Notes: generated by a model not told the origin, from the letters alone. A stretch of 33,579 nt of DNA from Candidatus Acetothermia bacterium (GCA_016179105.1 JACOSB010000025.1:1-33579); one strand, 5' to 3'. Shown: positions 17,011 through 24,949, counted from the first letter of the stretch. Numbers and translations: made by a program.

Positions 17011-18648
17011 TTACCCAGCTTTCATCTGGCTGTATTTCTCTTTGAGGGCTTTGACGTCGACTTTGGGCAGGAGCACCTGCGCCGGGCCAAGCGTTTTCCC
17101 CGGCTCAATCTTGAGCACGTCTTCCAGCGTCGGCTTCTCAAGGCTCAGCATACCGTAGGCCTTGCGTGAGAAGGTCGGCACGAACGGTTCCAAGAGAATC
17201 ACGATCGCTTTAATGATCTGAAGCCCGGTGAGAATTACTTCAGGCTTGTTGCCCTCCCAAGGCTTGTTGTTCTGAATGTACTCGTTTCCGACGACAGCCA
17301 AGTCTGTCGCGGCTCTGAGCGCCGGAGCCAAATAACCCGCTTCGATCGAGCGCTCATACTCATCCTTCACTTTCTGAATTTGCTTCAGAATGTCGGGATT
17401 CACGCTCGCTTGCGGGTAAATGCTCCCGTACTTACGGCCCGCGAGTGAGACCACACGGTTGACCAAGTTGCCGATGTTGTCGATGAGAACGCCGTTCACG
17501 GCTTTGTCGAAATCCTCCCAGGTGAACTCGATGTCGCGGCGCTCGGGACGCAAATACAGCAAATAGAAACGCCAGTAAGTCGGGTCGTCGAGCAATTCGA
17601 GCGCATCGTCCCAGAAGACCCCGATCTTTCGCGATTTGGAGAATTTCTGTTTGCCGATCCAATTGAGATACTCGCTCGCGGCGATCTGATCAGGCAAGTG
17701 ATAACCTTGCCCAGAAGCGATGAGCTGCCCAGGGAAGATCACGGTGTGGAACGGGATATTGTCTTTCCCTTGGACATAGACTTGCTTGACGTTTTCACCG
17801 AACCAGAACTCTTTCCAGCGCTCTGGCTGTCCGAGTTTCTCAAAATACTCGATCGTCGCGGAGACGTAGCCCAAGGCCGCTTCGGCCCAGACGTAGATGA
17901 CTTTGCCCTCGGCGCCCGCGAACGGAGCAGGAATGCCCCACTGAATGTCGCGCGTGACCGCGCGGGGTTTCAAGCCTTCCTTGAGCAAGCCTTCGGTAAA
18001 GTTTTTCACGTTGTCGGCCCACTCTGGATGTGAACTTGCGTATGCTTTGAGCTTTGGCTCTAGCTTGGTCAAGTCCAAGAACCAGTTTTTCGTCTTCTTG
18101 AAAACGATCTGGCTCTGCTTGCAGATCTGACATATGGGCTTAATCAATTGCTCCGGCTCCAAGAGCGAACCGCAGTTATCGCACTGATTGCCCTGAGCCT
18201 GCGCGAAGCCACAGCGCGGGCACGTGCCCACAATGAAGGAGTCGGCCAAGAACTTTTTATCAACTTGGCAGTAGGCGCGATTCTCCTCGATCGATAGGAT
18301 ATATCCGTTTGCGTCGATTTGTTTGTAGATCTCCGTGACAAAGCGCTTGTGCGTCGGAGACTCAGTCGTTGTGTAGTTCTCAAAATGAATCTCGAATTTG
18401 TTTAAGAGTTCGACGATCTTGGTGTGAATGCGATCAGACAACTCTTTGGGTGTCGTTCCCTGCGCGAAGGCTTCGAACTCGATCTTCGTCCCGTGCGCGT
18501 CGGTGCCGCTCACATGTACTGCTTCGTACCCTTTAAGCTTATAGTAGCGCGTGAAAACATCGCCTGCTACGAGACTGCTGGTGAGGTTACCGAGATGAGG
18601 AATGCCTGATCCGTACGGCCACGCCGTACAGATGAGAACTTTTTTAGC
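17011..18648 (-). CDS. metG: Methionine-tRNA ligase; start codon not identifiable
   Basis: Class I aminoacyl-tRNA synthetase charging tRNA-Met. The open frame continues upstream of GTG 18513 and includes KKVLICTAWPYGSG and the HIGH-type PHLGN. The KMSKS-type motif is KFSKS. A zinc knuckle is visible as CPRC, CDNC and CQIC, the four-cysteine-type insertion. SGTDAHG is also conserved. The C-terminus stops after the anticodon-binding domain, so no EMAPII-like tRNA-binding extension is present. Oddity: between the in-frame TAA at 18664-18666 and the conserved LICTAWPY there is no ATG, GTG or TTG, although an AAAGGAG ribosome site (18659-18665) is in place. Starting at 18513 would lose the HIGH motif. 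The given end, 18648, is the codon just before AAA AAA and is only nominal. Confidence 0.9.
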   Translation of the reverse strand, partial: AKKVLICTAWPYGSGIPHLGNLTSSLVAGDVFTRYYKLKGYEAVHVSGTDAHGTKIEFEAFAQGTTPKELSDRIHTKIVELLNKFEIHFENYTTTESPTHKRFVTEIYKQIDANGYILSIEENRAYCQVDKKFLADSFIVGTCPRCGFAQAQGNQCDNCGSLLEPEQLIKPICQICKQSQIVFKKTKNWFLDLTKLEPKLKAYASSHPEWADNVKNFTEGLLKEGLKPRAVTRDIQWGIPAPFAGAEGKVIYVWAEAALGYVSATIEYFEKLGQPERWKEFWFGENVKQVYVQGKDNIPFHTVIFPGQLIASGQGYHLPDQIAASEYLNWIGKQKFSKSRKIGVFWDDALELLDDPTYWRFYLLYLRPERRDIEFTWEDFDKAVNGVLIDNIGNLVNRVVSLAGRKYGSIYPQASVNPDILKQIQKVKDEYERSIEAGYLAPALRAATDLAVVGNEYIQNNKPWEGNKPEVILTGLQIIKAIVILLEPFVPTFSRKAYGMLSLEKPTLEDVLKIEPGKTLGPAQVLLPKVDVKALKEKYSQMKAG

Positions 18649-18666
18649 GAAAGCGTATCTCCTTTA

Positions 18667-18699
18667 ATTTAGTTATTGGCTATTAGCTGTTGGCTAAAA
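18667..18699. repeat. Intergenic repeat family C (TAGCTATTGGCTA type), copy 1
   Basis: Word series TTATTGGCTATTAGC, TGTTGGCTAAAA that is partly self-complementary. It resembles the copy at 24826. It lies between metG and the IscA-like gene, directly beside a family B repeat. Confidence 0.5.
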
Positions 18700-18701
18700 T
18701 C

Positions 18702-18731
18702 TCTTTGCGTCCTTGGCGTCTTGGCGGTTTA
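18702..18731. repeat. Intergenic repeat family B (TTGGCGTC/TTGGCGG), copy 1
   Basis: The series TTTGCGTCC, TTGGCGTC, TTGGCGGTTTA matches the arms of the larger inverted copy at 20203. The TAA stop of the IscA-like gene lies inside it. Confidence 0.6.
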
Positions 18732-19112
18732 ATGATTACAGCCGCACGAGCCGCTCCCGCATCCGCAAGAGCCCTTCTCTCCGCCGCTGCTGCACCCACA
18801 ACCGCCTTCATGACTATGACCGCCCTGATCTAAGGGATTATCGATGAAGAAGGCCTCGCCCTGAGGCCCCATCTCGAAATCGAGCTTGGCTTCGGAGAGC
18901 GTGGCATCGCTCATGCGGTCCATGTAGATCGTGACGCCGTCTTGAGCCAAGACCACGTCATCGGGGGCGGCTTCTTTCTCGAAGACGAGCCCATACATGG
19001 TGCCACTGCAACAGCCACCCTGCGCCACGATGCGCAGCGCCTGGCCGGTCTTGCCCTCACCCTGCAAGAAATTCTTCAAAGCTTCCGCGGCTTTTGGTGT
19101 CACTTGCAACAT
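18729..19112 (-). CDS. HesB/IscA/ErpA-type iron-sulfur protein with a Cys/Gly/His-rich tail
   Basis: 127 residues; ATG with a GGAGAG ribosome site. A-type carrier fold: VTPKAAEALKNFL at the start, RIVAQGGCCSG (Cys34/35 at the conserved Cys position), and the C-terminal CGC (105-107) after FFIDNP. These three cysteines hold an Fe-S cluster or iron in IscA proteins. The protein then extends about 20 residues beyond the usual end with two further CGC motifs (116-118, 123-125) and a terminal His, after a GGHSH segment. The tail could bind extra metal. I cannot tell ErpA, IscA and HesB apart. No other Fe-S assembly gene is next to it. Confidence 0.85.
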   Translation of the reverse strand: MLQVTPKAAEALKNFLQGEGKTGQALRIVAQGGCCSGTMYGLVFEKEAAPDDVVLAQDGVTIYMDRMSDATLSEAKLDFEMGPQGEAFFIDNPLDQGGHSHEGGCGCSSGGEKGSCGCGSGSCGCNH

Positions 19113-19151
19113 AAACGATCACTCTCCAAGCATTGATTATACACAAAATTT

Positions 19152-19176
19152 GAGGGCGAGGTGACCTCGCCCCTAC
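19152..19176. repeat. Palindromic element, family A copy 8 (partial)
   Basis: GAGGGCGAGG, TGA, CCTCGCCCCTAC: a short stem with one arm complete. The CCCTAC arm contains the TAG stop of the ABC ATPase gene (19173-19175). Confidence 0.65.
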
Positions 19177-20183
19177 TTCTCTCGTATAGCAGAAGAAGTG
19201 TGGCTCAGCAACCGTTCCTCGTAGATTCTTCTGACGGTGTTCTCGATCTCCGGTTCGCGCACGGTCAAATCTAATATGCGATAACGCGAAGCCAGTTTTG
19301 AAATAAGCTCGGATGCGCTCATCCCGCGACCGAAACGATAAGTTACACGCTGCCCTTCACGCGCGATGACACTCGCTCCATCGATCGAGATTTCTGGGTA
19401 ATCTTCAGCGAAGTCGACGACGAGTTCGCGCTCGCCCCCGAAGCGTTCTTGCAGTTCACTCAAGGGACCATCAAGCAATAATCTCCCGTGGTCGATCATC
19501 ATCACGCGCTTGCAGAGTTTCTCGACGTCACCCAGGTCATGTGTCGTTAAAATCACGGTCACGCCCCGTTGAGTATTGATCTCTTTGATGAACGAACGAA
19601 TGCGCTCTTTGGCGACGACATCGAGGCCGATCGTCGGCTCGTCGAGGAAAACGAGATCAGGATCGTGCAAGAGCGCACCGGCTAAGTCGGCTCTCATGCG
19701 TTGCCCCAGGCTGAGGCTGCGCACCGGCGTGTTCAAGAATTCTTCAAGACCTAGTAGTTTTTCAAAATTTCTTAGATTTTGTTGAAAGCGCTCGTGCGGC
19801 ACTTTGTAGATGTACTTGAGTAAGTCCAAACTTTCTATCACCGGCAGATCCCACCAAAGGTTCGTGCGCTGGCCAAAGACAACTCCGATGCGACGCGTGT
19901 GCTCCGTGCGTTGCTTCCAGGGGACAAGCCCGCTAACGCTGAGTGTGCCACCGCTTGGAACTAAAATCCCCGTCAGCATCTTGATAGTCGTCGACTTGCC
20001 CGCGCCGTTCGGTCCCAAATACCCGATCAGCTCGCCGCGTTCGATCTGGAATGAAATATTGTCGACGGCACGCACGATCGTGTACTCGCGCGAGAAGAGA
20101 TTGCGCAACGCGCCACCCACACCCCGTCGGTGCTTGGCCACATAAAAGTGTTTGCTCAGCTCCCGCACCTCGATGAGCGCCAT
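19173..20183 (-). CDS. ABC-2 exporter ATP-binding subunit (COG4586-like)
   Basis: 336 residues from ATG 20183. An AAGGAGGG site lies immediately upstream, and a TTG three bases earlier is too close to it. Motifs: Walker A GPNGAGKST, Q-loop FGQRTNLWWDLP, signature LSLGQ, Walker B DLVFLDEP, H-loop TTHD. The N-terminal extension (VAKHRRGVGGALRNLFSRE) and the GQRTNLWWDLP stretch are characteristic of the ATPases paired with COG3694/COG4587 permeases, a group that includes viologen exporters. A C-terminal about 80-residue domain follows the core. It is the third gene of an operon with the two permeases, separated by a family B repeat. The transported substrate is unknown. Confidence 0.9.
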   Translation of the reverse strand: MALIEVRELSKHFYVAKHRRGVGGALRNLFSREYTIVRAVDNISFQIERGELIGYLGPNGAGKSTTIKMLTGILVPSGGTLSVSGLVPWKQRTEHTRRIGVVFGQRTNLWWDLPVIESLDLLKYIYKVPHERFQQNLRNFEKLLGLEEFLNTPVRSLSLGQRMRADLAGALLHDPDLVFLDEPTIGLDVVAKERIRSFIKEINTQRGVTVILTTHDLGDVEKLCKRVMMIDHGRLLLDGPLSELQERFGGERELVVDFAEDYPEISIDGASVIAREGQRVTYRFGRGMSASELISKLASRYRILDLTVREPEIENTVRRIYEERLLSHTSSAIREK

Positions 20184-20202
20184 CAACCCTCCTTAAATTT
20201 TG

Positions 20203-20280
20203 TGAACCGCCAAGACGTCAAGGACATAAAGATTTTTATTATGAATTTCTTGGCGCTCTTGGCGACTTGGCGGTTTCAAT
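20203..20280. repeat. Intergenic repeat family B, inverted pair (copy 2)
   Basis: AACCGCCAAGACGTCAAGG at one end and CTTGGCGACTTGGCGGTTTC at the other, about 78 bp in total, with an AT-rich centre. It can fold into a long hairpin and sits inside an ABC operon, where it could lower expression of the downstream ATPase gene. Confidence 0.7.
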
Positions 20281-20287
20281 GAAGTTC

Positions 20288-21091
20288 TCAATTTCCCGTG
20301 CTCTGGTAATGCCGCACGCCCACGCGCCAGAAGATCATCCCGATCATTAAAACCAAGCTACACAACGGAAACGCTAAGAAGGGCATAAAGCCCGGCAACC
20401 CGAACGGATCGGGCTTATCCAACAAATAGAGCGCCGGGAAGTAATTCACGAATGCCAAGGGAATGATAAAGATGAAAATATTTCGCATCCATTCTGAGAA
20501 GATATTCATCGGATAGCTCGCCATTGTCGTGCCGCCGTAGGTGAAGATGTTCATCGTCTCCAAGGCTTCGATCGTCCAGAATGAAAAAGTTCCGTGAATC
20601 ACAAACAGACCCGCATAGAAGACCATCCCACCCAAGAGCGTCCATACGAGAAAGAGCCATTTCTCTGGTCCCCAGCTCACGTGCAACCACCAAAGCCCAG
20701 CGCCCAGAACGAATATCGCTTGCGTAGCTCGCCCAATGCGTCGTGGCGCGAACTCTGATGAAAGTATCTGAAAGAACGTATTGCGCGGTCGGATGAGAAA
20801 TTTATCGAACTCGCCCCGACGGATCACCTCGGGAAACTGATCAAAACCCTCGATCAGAATGTTCGCCAAAGAGAAAGCAAGCTCTGTCGTTCCGTACAAG
20901 AAAGCCATTTGCGCTAAGGTCCAGCCGCCGAGCGCAGGCATGTGCGTAAAGAGAACCAAGACTCCAACGAATTCCATGATCATTCCGACACATGCCGCGA
21001 TAAAATCCGCGATGAACGAGAATTTATATTGCATCTGCGAGCGCACGCGGGCACCGATCAGTCGAAAGTAGAGCGAGAGAGGTTCGATCAC
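20288..21091 (-). CDS. ABC-2 exporter permease (COG3694-like)
   Basis: 267 residues, GTG start. The AAGGAGG ribosome site is inside the end of the upstream permease gene, whose TAG is one base away, so translation is coupled. There are about six hydrophobic segments, beginning FIADFIAACVGMIMEF, with the conserved RRGEFDKFLIRPRN loop that marks this family. It forms the membrane channel with the partner at 21093-21887 and the ATPase at 19173. Members include proteins annotated as viologen exporter permeases. The natural substrate is unknown. Confidence 0.87.
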   Translation of the reverse strand: MIEPLSLYFRLIGARVRSQMQYKFSFIADFIAACVGMIMEFVGVLVLFTHMPALGGWTLAQMAFLYGTTELAFSLANILIEGFDQFPEVIRRGEFDKFLIRPRNTFFQILSSEFAPRRIGRATQAIFVLGAGLWWLHVSWGPEKWLFLVWTLLGGMVFYAGLFVIHGTFSFWTIEALETMNIFTYGGTTMASYPMNIFSEWMRNIFIFIIPLAFVNYFPALYLLDKPDPFGLPGFMPFLAFPLCSLVLMIGMIFWRVGVRHYQSTGN

Positions 21092-21092
21092 T

Positions 21093-21887
21093 CTAGCCTC
21101 CTTGGATGATCAGCTTTTGCACACCGCGCCGATATAAAAATTCACACAGCAAAGTCATAAGCACAAACCAGAAGATTTGCACACCGAGTGCCACCCACAG
21201 ATCCGTTCCTCGCACAATGCCAAGATAGACCTCGATCGGCGTGTTCACCATCGAGGGCATCGGGGTCAAATTCACCGCAAACTTGAGCCAATCGGGGAAA
21301 TACGCTACGGGCACCGTGAAGCCCGACATGAAGGTCATCGTGAGATACGCAAAGCGACCGATGCCCATCGCATCGACGAACCAAAACGCCGCTAGATTCA
21401 CAAAGAAGCGCCACGTAAAGCTAATCATTATGGCTAACAATATGCTTAACAAAGCGAAGGCCCAGTGCAGAAGCGACCCCGGCCATGTCAGCTCAAAAAA
21501 GAGAGGAAAGAAAATTAAGATAGGAGCTCCACGAAAGATCAGTTGAAACATAGCTCGTCCCAGGTCACGCGCGAGCCACGAGCTGAAGAAATGATACGGT
21601 TTCGTGAGATCGGTTGTTATATCGCCCGATCGAATGAGCCTCAAGACTTCCCACCAGCTCCACAGATTGATGGATGCAATCAGTGCTTGCGTCAGCGCCG
21701 TATAAGTAACGGCATCACGCAACGAATAACCGCCGATGTATGCCCGGCCGCTCGCTTGGTAGACGGCGATGAAGACGTAGGCACGCAGGAGCCCGAAGAA
21801 AAAGTTGGTGAGCACGCCCGCGATCGTCGCCCCTCGATAGGCGATCATCCGCTGAAAGCTTTTCTGAAAGAGAGCAAGATAGACCAT
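21093..21887 (-). CDS. ABC-2 exporter permease (COG4587-like)
   Basis: 264 residues; ATG with a GGGAGC site. Begins MVYLALFQKSFQRMIAYRG, typical of this family. Six predicted membrane segments and the RSGDITTDLTKPYHFFSSW loop, the counterpart of the loop in the partner permease. First gene of the three-gene exporter operon. Its TAG stop lies one base before the next GTG. Confidence 0.87.
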   Translation of the reverse strand: MVYLALFQKSFQRMIAYRGATIAGVLTNFFFGLLRAYVFIAVYQASGRAYIGGYSLRDAVTYTALTQALIASINLWSWWEVLRLIRSGDITTDLTKPYHFFSSWLARDLGRAMFQLIFRGAPILIFFPLFFELTWPGSLLHWAFALLSILLAIMISFTWRFFVNLAAFWFVDAMGIGRFAYLTMTFMSGFTVPVAYFPDWLKFAVNLTPMPSMVNTPIEVYLGIVRGTDLWVALGVQIFWFVLMTLLCEFLYRRGVQKLIIQGG

Positions 21888-22020
21888 AAGCTCCCTACAA
21901 ACTTTCGTGACTATTTCAACTTAAGGAAAGACGGCCGCTCCCGCTCATGGTTCAAAGAAAAACGACGACCGAGGGGCGTAGTGTACTGAGTCAGAGAGAA
22001 AGATGCAAGTTCGAAATAGA

Positions 22021-22083
22021 ATCACAGAAAACACGGAATATCCGCGGAAGACACTGAAAGAGACAAGCTGTTTCCCGTGATTC
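22021..22083. repeat. Intergenic repeat family D (CACGGAA/TTCCGTG), copy 1
   Basis: CACAGAAAACACGGAA at one end and TTTCCCGTGATTC at the other form an imperfect hairpin of about 63 bp. Copies 2 and 3 are at 23095 and 31587. Confidence 0.65.
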
Positions 22084-22089
22084 AAATAT

Positions 22090-22515
22090 CTACATTTGAT
22101 TCTTCAACACCATGCACGTGCTCGCGGCCTTCGCGACCAGTTTGCCTCCTTCATCGACAACTTCACATTCGACCAAGCCGATCGTGCGCCCGCGCGTGAC
22201 CACTTTTCCCGTTGCAACTAAGTGAGACTTAATTACCGGGCGCAGAAAATTCACTTTCAGCTCGATGGTCGTGAAACTTTGGCCTTCCTCGAGCGTGGTC
22301 GCAAAGGCCATGCCCATCGCGGCGTCGGCGATGTCGCAAATCACTCCACCGTGGAGCGTGCCCATCGGGTTCCAATGGCGCTCGTCAGTGTCCATCTCCA
22401 TCCGAGCCATGCCCTCAGCCATCTAGGCCAAACGAAAGTCAACCAATTTGGCGACCGGCGGCTGAGGGAATTTCCCGGCCTTAAAATCTTCGATCAGCGT
22501 CTTAAAACTTGGCAT
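22090..22515 (-). pseudogene. PaaI-type hotdog thioesterase interrupted by an in-frame TAG
   Basis: An ATG at 22515 with a GGAGG site 8 nt upstream opens the frame MPSFKTLIEDFKAGKFPQPP and reaches VDFRLA, then TAG (22423-22425) followed at once by ATG and the rest of the fold: MAEGMARMEM, ERHWNPMGTLHGGVICDIADAAMG (the HGG motif and active-site Asp of this family), LKVNFLRPV and GRTIGLVECEV. PaaI proteins normally read FRLxxxxxGxAxxxM without a break, so one sense codon appears to have become TAG. Reinitiation at the adjacent ATG (22422) would still make a 110-residue product with the catalytic part. Role: hydrolysis of acyl-CoA thioesters, substrate unknown. Confidence 0.8.
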
Positions 22516-22529
22516 CGATTACGCCTCCG

Positions 22530-22557
22530 GTAAGGGCGAGACATGCCTCGCCCCTAC
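22530..22557. repeat. Palindromic element, family A copy 9
   Basis: 28-bp near-palindrome GTAAGGGCGAGACA/TGCCTCGCCCCTAC with two mismatched pairs, between the divergent PaaI and GNAT genes. Confidence 0.8.
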
Positions 22558-22593
22558 ATTTAGATATGGTAGGTCAAAACCGTGAGTACAGCA

Positions 22594-22599
22594 TATAAT
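22594..22599 (+). promoter_or_regulatory. -10 box (TATAAT) 9 nt before the GNAT ATG
   Basis: Perfect TATAAT followed by 9 nt and ATG 22609, with no ribosome site. It lies inside the longer frame that would start at GTG 22582, so it argues for ATG 22609 and a leaderless transcript. Confidence 0.5.
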
Positions 22600-22608
22600 C
22601 TCTCTACT

Positions 22609-23112
22609 ATGGAATTCCAGTACCGAGCTGCCCAACCCGAAGACGCACCTGCGATTCAACGCGTTGCGGGCGAGAGCTGGCATTTTACCTACAAAGATAT
22701 TTTCACTTTTGAATACATCACCAACTTCATCACGCGCGCCTATGCTGTCGAAAGCTTGGAGCGACAAATCCAAAACCCGAAGCATTTTTTCGAGGTCGCG
22801 ACAACTGCGAAAGATGAAGCCGTCGGTTTCGCTCATTGTGGCAATCGAGGCACCGATGCTGAACTCTTTCGGCTTTATCTTTTGCCAGAGTATCTGCGCC
22901 GAGGCATCGGCGGTACGTTGATTCGCCGTATTGAAGAAAGGTTACGCGCGCAGGGCTACTCCAAATATTTCTGCTACGTCCATGAGCGCAACGAAATTGG
23001 AAAGGCGTTCTACCTCAAACATGGCTTCGTCCATGTCCTCGAGCGCGACAACAAGGACGAAAAAGATTGGTACATGGAGAAAATCTTGTCTTCGAATCAC
23101 GGAGAACGCTGA
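22609..23112 (+). CDS. GNAT-family N-acetyltransferase
   Basis: 167 residues from ATG 22609. An in-frame GTG at 22582 would add nine residues, but a -10 box lies between them. GNAT marks: FQYRAAQPEDAPAIQRV at the N-terminus, LFRLYLLPEYLRRGIGGTLIRR (motif A with the R/Q-x-x-G-x-G/A acetyl-CoA loop RRGIGG), and ERNEIGKAFYLKHGF (motif B). The acceptor substrate is unknown. The last residues (SNHGER, stop) are encoded within a family D repeat, so the true ancestral end may have been different. Confidence 0.87.
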   Translation: MEFQYRAAQPEDAPAIQRVAGESWHFTYKDIFTFEYITNFITRAYAVESLERQIQNPKHFFEVATTAKDEAVGFAHCGNRGTDAELFRLYLLPEYLRRGIGGTLIRRIEERLRAQGYSKYFCYVHERNEIGKAFYLKHGFVHVLERDNKDEKDWYMEKILSSNHGER

Positions 23113-23192
23113 AGTTCCACGGAATACACTGAAGTATGGCATGACGTCTTCCGCGTTTTCCGTGGGGTTTCCGTGATCTCCGTGATTCAAAA
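23095..23192. repeat. Intergenic repeat family D, copy 2
   Basis: AATCACGGAGAACGC, TTCCACGGAATACAC at the left, and TTCCGCGTTTTCCGTGG, TTTCCGTGATCTCCGTGATT at the right, about 98 bp as a long imperfect inverted repeat. The left arm encodes the end of the GNAT protein. It separates two convergent genes. Confidence 0.7.
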
Positions 23193-23203
23193 TCTTTGGT
23201 GAA

Positions 23204-23953
23204 TTATCGACGACGAGTCTTCTTAGCCTTCCGCACGTTGGTCTTAATCTTCTTACGCTTGATTGCTGTCTTCGTTTTTGTCCTGGCCGACTTCGGTTTG
23301 AGCGCTCTCGCTTTGCGCGAAGAGATCGCAGCGGCCTTGGCAGTTGATTTATTGCTCGATGCTTTCTTCTTCGCACTGCCCTGCGCGCCAAGCGCCGATG
23401 GGATCAACGGAAGCTGATTCTCTGACATCTTTTTCTTGCTTCTCTTGGCAGGTTTAGCAGTGTTCGCTACTTTCTCTTTGACTGGTTTCTTGCCCTTCTC
23501 GGCCTTGGCCGCACTCTTCGAGGCGGGCTTAGATTTAGATTTGAGCAAGGGTAATTTGGTCTTGCTCGCGGGCTCGCCGTTGCGTGAGGGTGCTTTCTTC
23601 TCTTTAGCAGGCTCTGCGGTTGGCGGCGAGGAAAGCTTATCTTTCAGAATCCGCGGAACAATCAGTGCGTGCTCACCCGACTGACGCGAATTGCCGATGC
23701 GTAGTGCTGCCACCGGAATCTTGCCGACGACACCGACAACAGAATCCTTGCGCTCGAGGCGCATCAGGATTAATTCTACGATCTTAAAACCCGGGTGGGC
23801 CAGAAGCCCGGCCACGACGCTCTCTTCGTAGCTGCTGACCCAGGCGTAGCGATCGCCGCCGTTGAAATGAAGAGCCGTCTCGTTCTCTTTGGGATCGACG
23901 GTCGGGTCGGTACGGATCGGCTCGCCCTGGTACTTGCGTTTGGTCTTGTACAC
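23204..23953 (-). CDS. Small domain with a histone-H1-like Lys/Ala-rich tail
   Basis: 249 residues, GTG start with an AAGGGGG site. Residues 1-110 form a compact domain I do not recognise (GDRYAWVSSYEESVVAGLLAHP, MRLERKDSVVGVVGKIPVAA). Residues 110-249 are low in complexity: Lys, Ala, Ser and Pro in runs such as KSKSKPASKSAAKAEKGKK and KRKKIKTNVRKAKKTRRR. Such tails occur in bacterial H1-like DNA-compacting proteins (Hc1, AlgP type) and in some ribosome-associated proteins. DNA or RNA binding through the tail is likely by composition alone. The plus-strand open frame opposite this tail is a shadow of it. Confidence 0.72.
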   Translation of the reverse strand: MYKTKRKYQGEPIRTDPTVDPKENETALHFNGGDRYAWVSSYEESVVAGLLAHPGFKIVELILMRLERKDSVVGVVGKIPVAALRIGNSRQSGEHALIVPRILKDKLSSPPTAEPAKEKKAPSRNGEPASKTKLPLLKSKSKPASKSAAKAEKGKKPVKEKVANTAKPAKRSKKKMSENQLPLIPSALGAQGSAKKKASSNKSTAKAAAISSRKARALKPKSARTKTKTAIKRKKIKTNVRKAKKTRRR

Positions 23954-24128
23954 GTCTTAATTCCCCCTTAGGGCTGATCCGATCCCTCATTTCACGCTCT
24001 ATCTTAACGAGAATCTTCCCAAATGCAAGTCTGGAGGGGCTTTCTCTAAAACAATCGAAATCCGTTCTCGAAAGAGAATCTCGATGAAATCACCGATGCA
24101 GACTGCAACTTAGCCCAAGCTCGATCTG

Positions 24129-24539
24129 TTAAAAACCCGCAACAATTCCCAAATCAGAATGTCGAGCGATCATCTCAAAGTGCTTATCACAATGAAGCAA
24201 ACCACAGCGATGATCGATGACACTTTGAGCGATCACTGCATCGGTCGTCGGTATAGTGATGCCTTGGCGTCTCAAATTGAATGAGAGTTGAGCAGCTCTT
24301 TCCCAGACCTCTTCTGACACGGGTAAATAATGTAAAACTTCTAATCTGGCTTTCAGGTTTTCGTATTCCAACTCATTTTTCGCCCCTTGAAGCAGCTCAC
24401 AAAAGATGATCCCATTGATGGCCAATACATTCTTCTCTAAAGCTTCGCGGAGCCTTTGCTTTAACGCATCATAGCCTTTCTTCTGGAAGCTCGAAATCCA
24501 GGCGGAGGTATCGGCTACGATGAAAGATTCAGCCTTCAT
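24129..24539 (-). CDS. vapC: PIN-domain ribonuclease toxin (VapC type)
   Basis: 136 residues. The four acidic PIN residues are visible: Asp10 in VADTSAW, Glu48 in FCELLQG, Asp100 in TTDAVIA and Asp118 in HCDKHF. VapC toxins are Mg-dependent RNases acting on tRNA or rRNA. The gene overlaps the upstream antitoxin gene by 11 nt. Length and motif spacing are normal, so the toxin looks intact. Confidence 0.92.
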   Translation of the reverse strand: MKAESFIVADTSAWISSFQKKGYDALKQRLREALEKNVLAINGIIFCELLQGAKNELEYENLKARLEVLHYLPVSEEVWERAAQLSFNLRRQGITIPTTDAVIAQSVIDHRCGLLHCDKHFEMIARHSDLGIVAGF

Positions 24540-24732
24540 CTCGGACCTTGCGAAGTTCTTTGAGCGTCATGCCATGTTCATAGTTGCCGATCATCGCACG
24601 CAGTTCTTCACGCTTTTTCATTCTGACATACTCTTCCATGGCTTTGGCAATGGCGCTCCTTTTCGTCTTGGCGCCGCTTAATTTCAACACTTCCTCGAGC
24701 AACTTTTCATCCAACTCCACCGTGGTGCGCAT
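24529..24732 (-). CDS. vapB: Antitoxin of the VapC toxin (ribbon-helix-helix type)
   Basis: 67 residues. RTTVELDEKLLEEVLKLSG is a short beta strand followed by a helix, as in ribbon-helix-helix antitoxins, and the C-terminal ELRAMIGNYEHGMTLKEL-type region is the expected toxin-binding part. It overlaps the toxin start by 11 nt. Proteins of this pattern normally repress their own promoter as a complex with the toxin. Confidence 0.87.
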   Translation of the reverse strand: MRTTVELDEKLLEEVLKLSGAKTKRSAIAKAMEEYVRMKKREELRAMIGNYEHGMTLKELRKVRDEG

Positions 24733-24825
24733 ATAAAATCACTTCTTTCAGGCATAAGTATAGCTCTCCTTGTTATGCATCACAACTCTAGTAATTGCAG
24801 AGAGCGCAGAGATCTGGTTGTTGAG

Positions 24826-24879
24826 TTCTGGCTTTTAGCTGCTAGCCAAAAGCTAGTAGCTAGAGGCTAATCTCTTTGG
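24826..24879. repeat. Intergenic repeat family C, copy 2
   Basis: TGGCTTTTAGCTGCTAGCC, AAAAGCTAGTAGCTAGAGGC, CTAATCTCTTT: an imperfect palindrome built from TAGC and GGCTA words like the copy at 18667. It lies in the 403-nt gap between vapB and the large regulator. Confidence 0.55.
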
Positions 24880-24949
24880 GATCGCAGGTCGGGTCGGTTC
24901 TGCTGGTTCATCTTGATTCTCCTTACACGGCTGCTGGACTCCAAAGTAT

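Noticed and set aside
22423..22425. TAG as a sense codon (recoding)
   Set aside because: TAG ends several intact genes here (8437, 19175, 21095, 33426), so general reassignment is not supported.
23196..23684. Plus-strand frames with Leu/Phe-rich products opposite the basic protein
   Set aside because: They mirror the Lys-rich codons of the minus-strand gene; no ribosome sites or domains.
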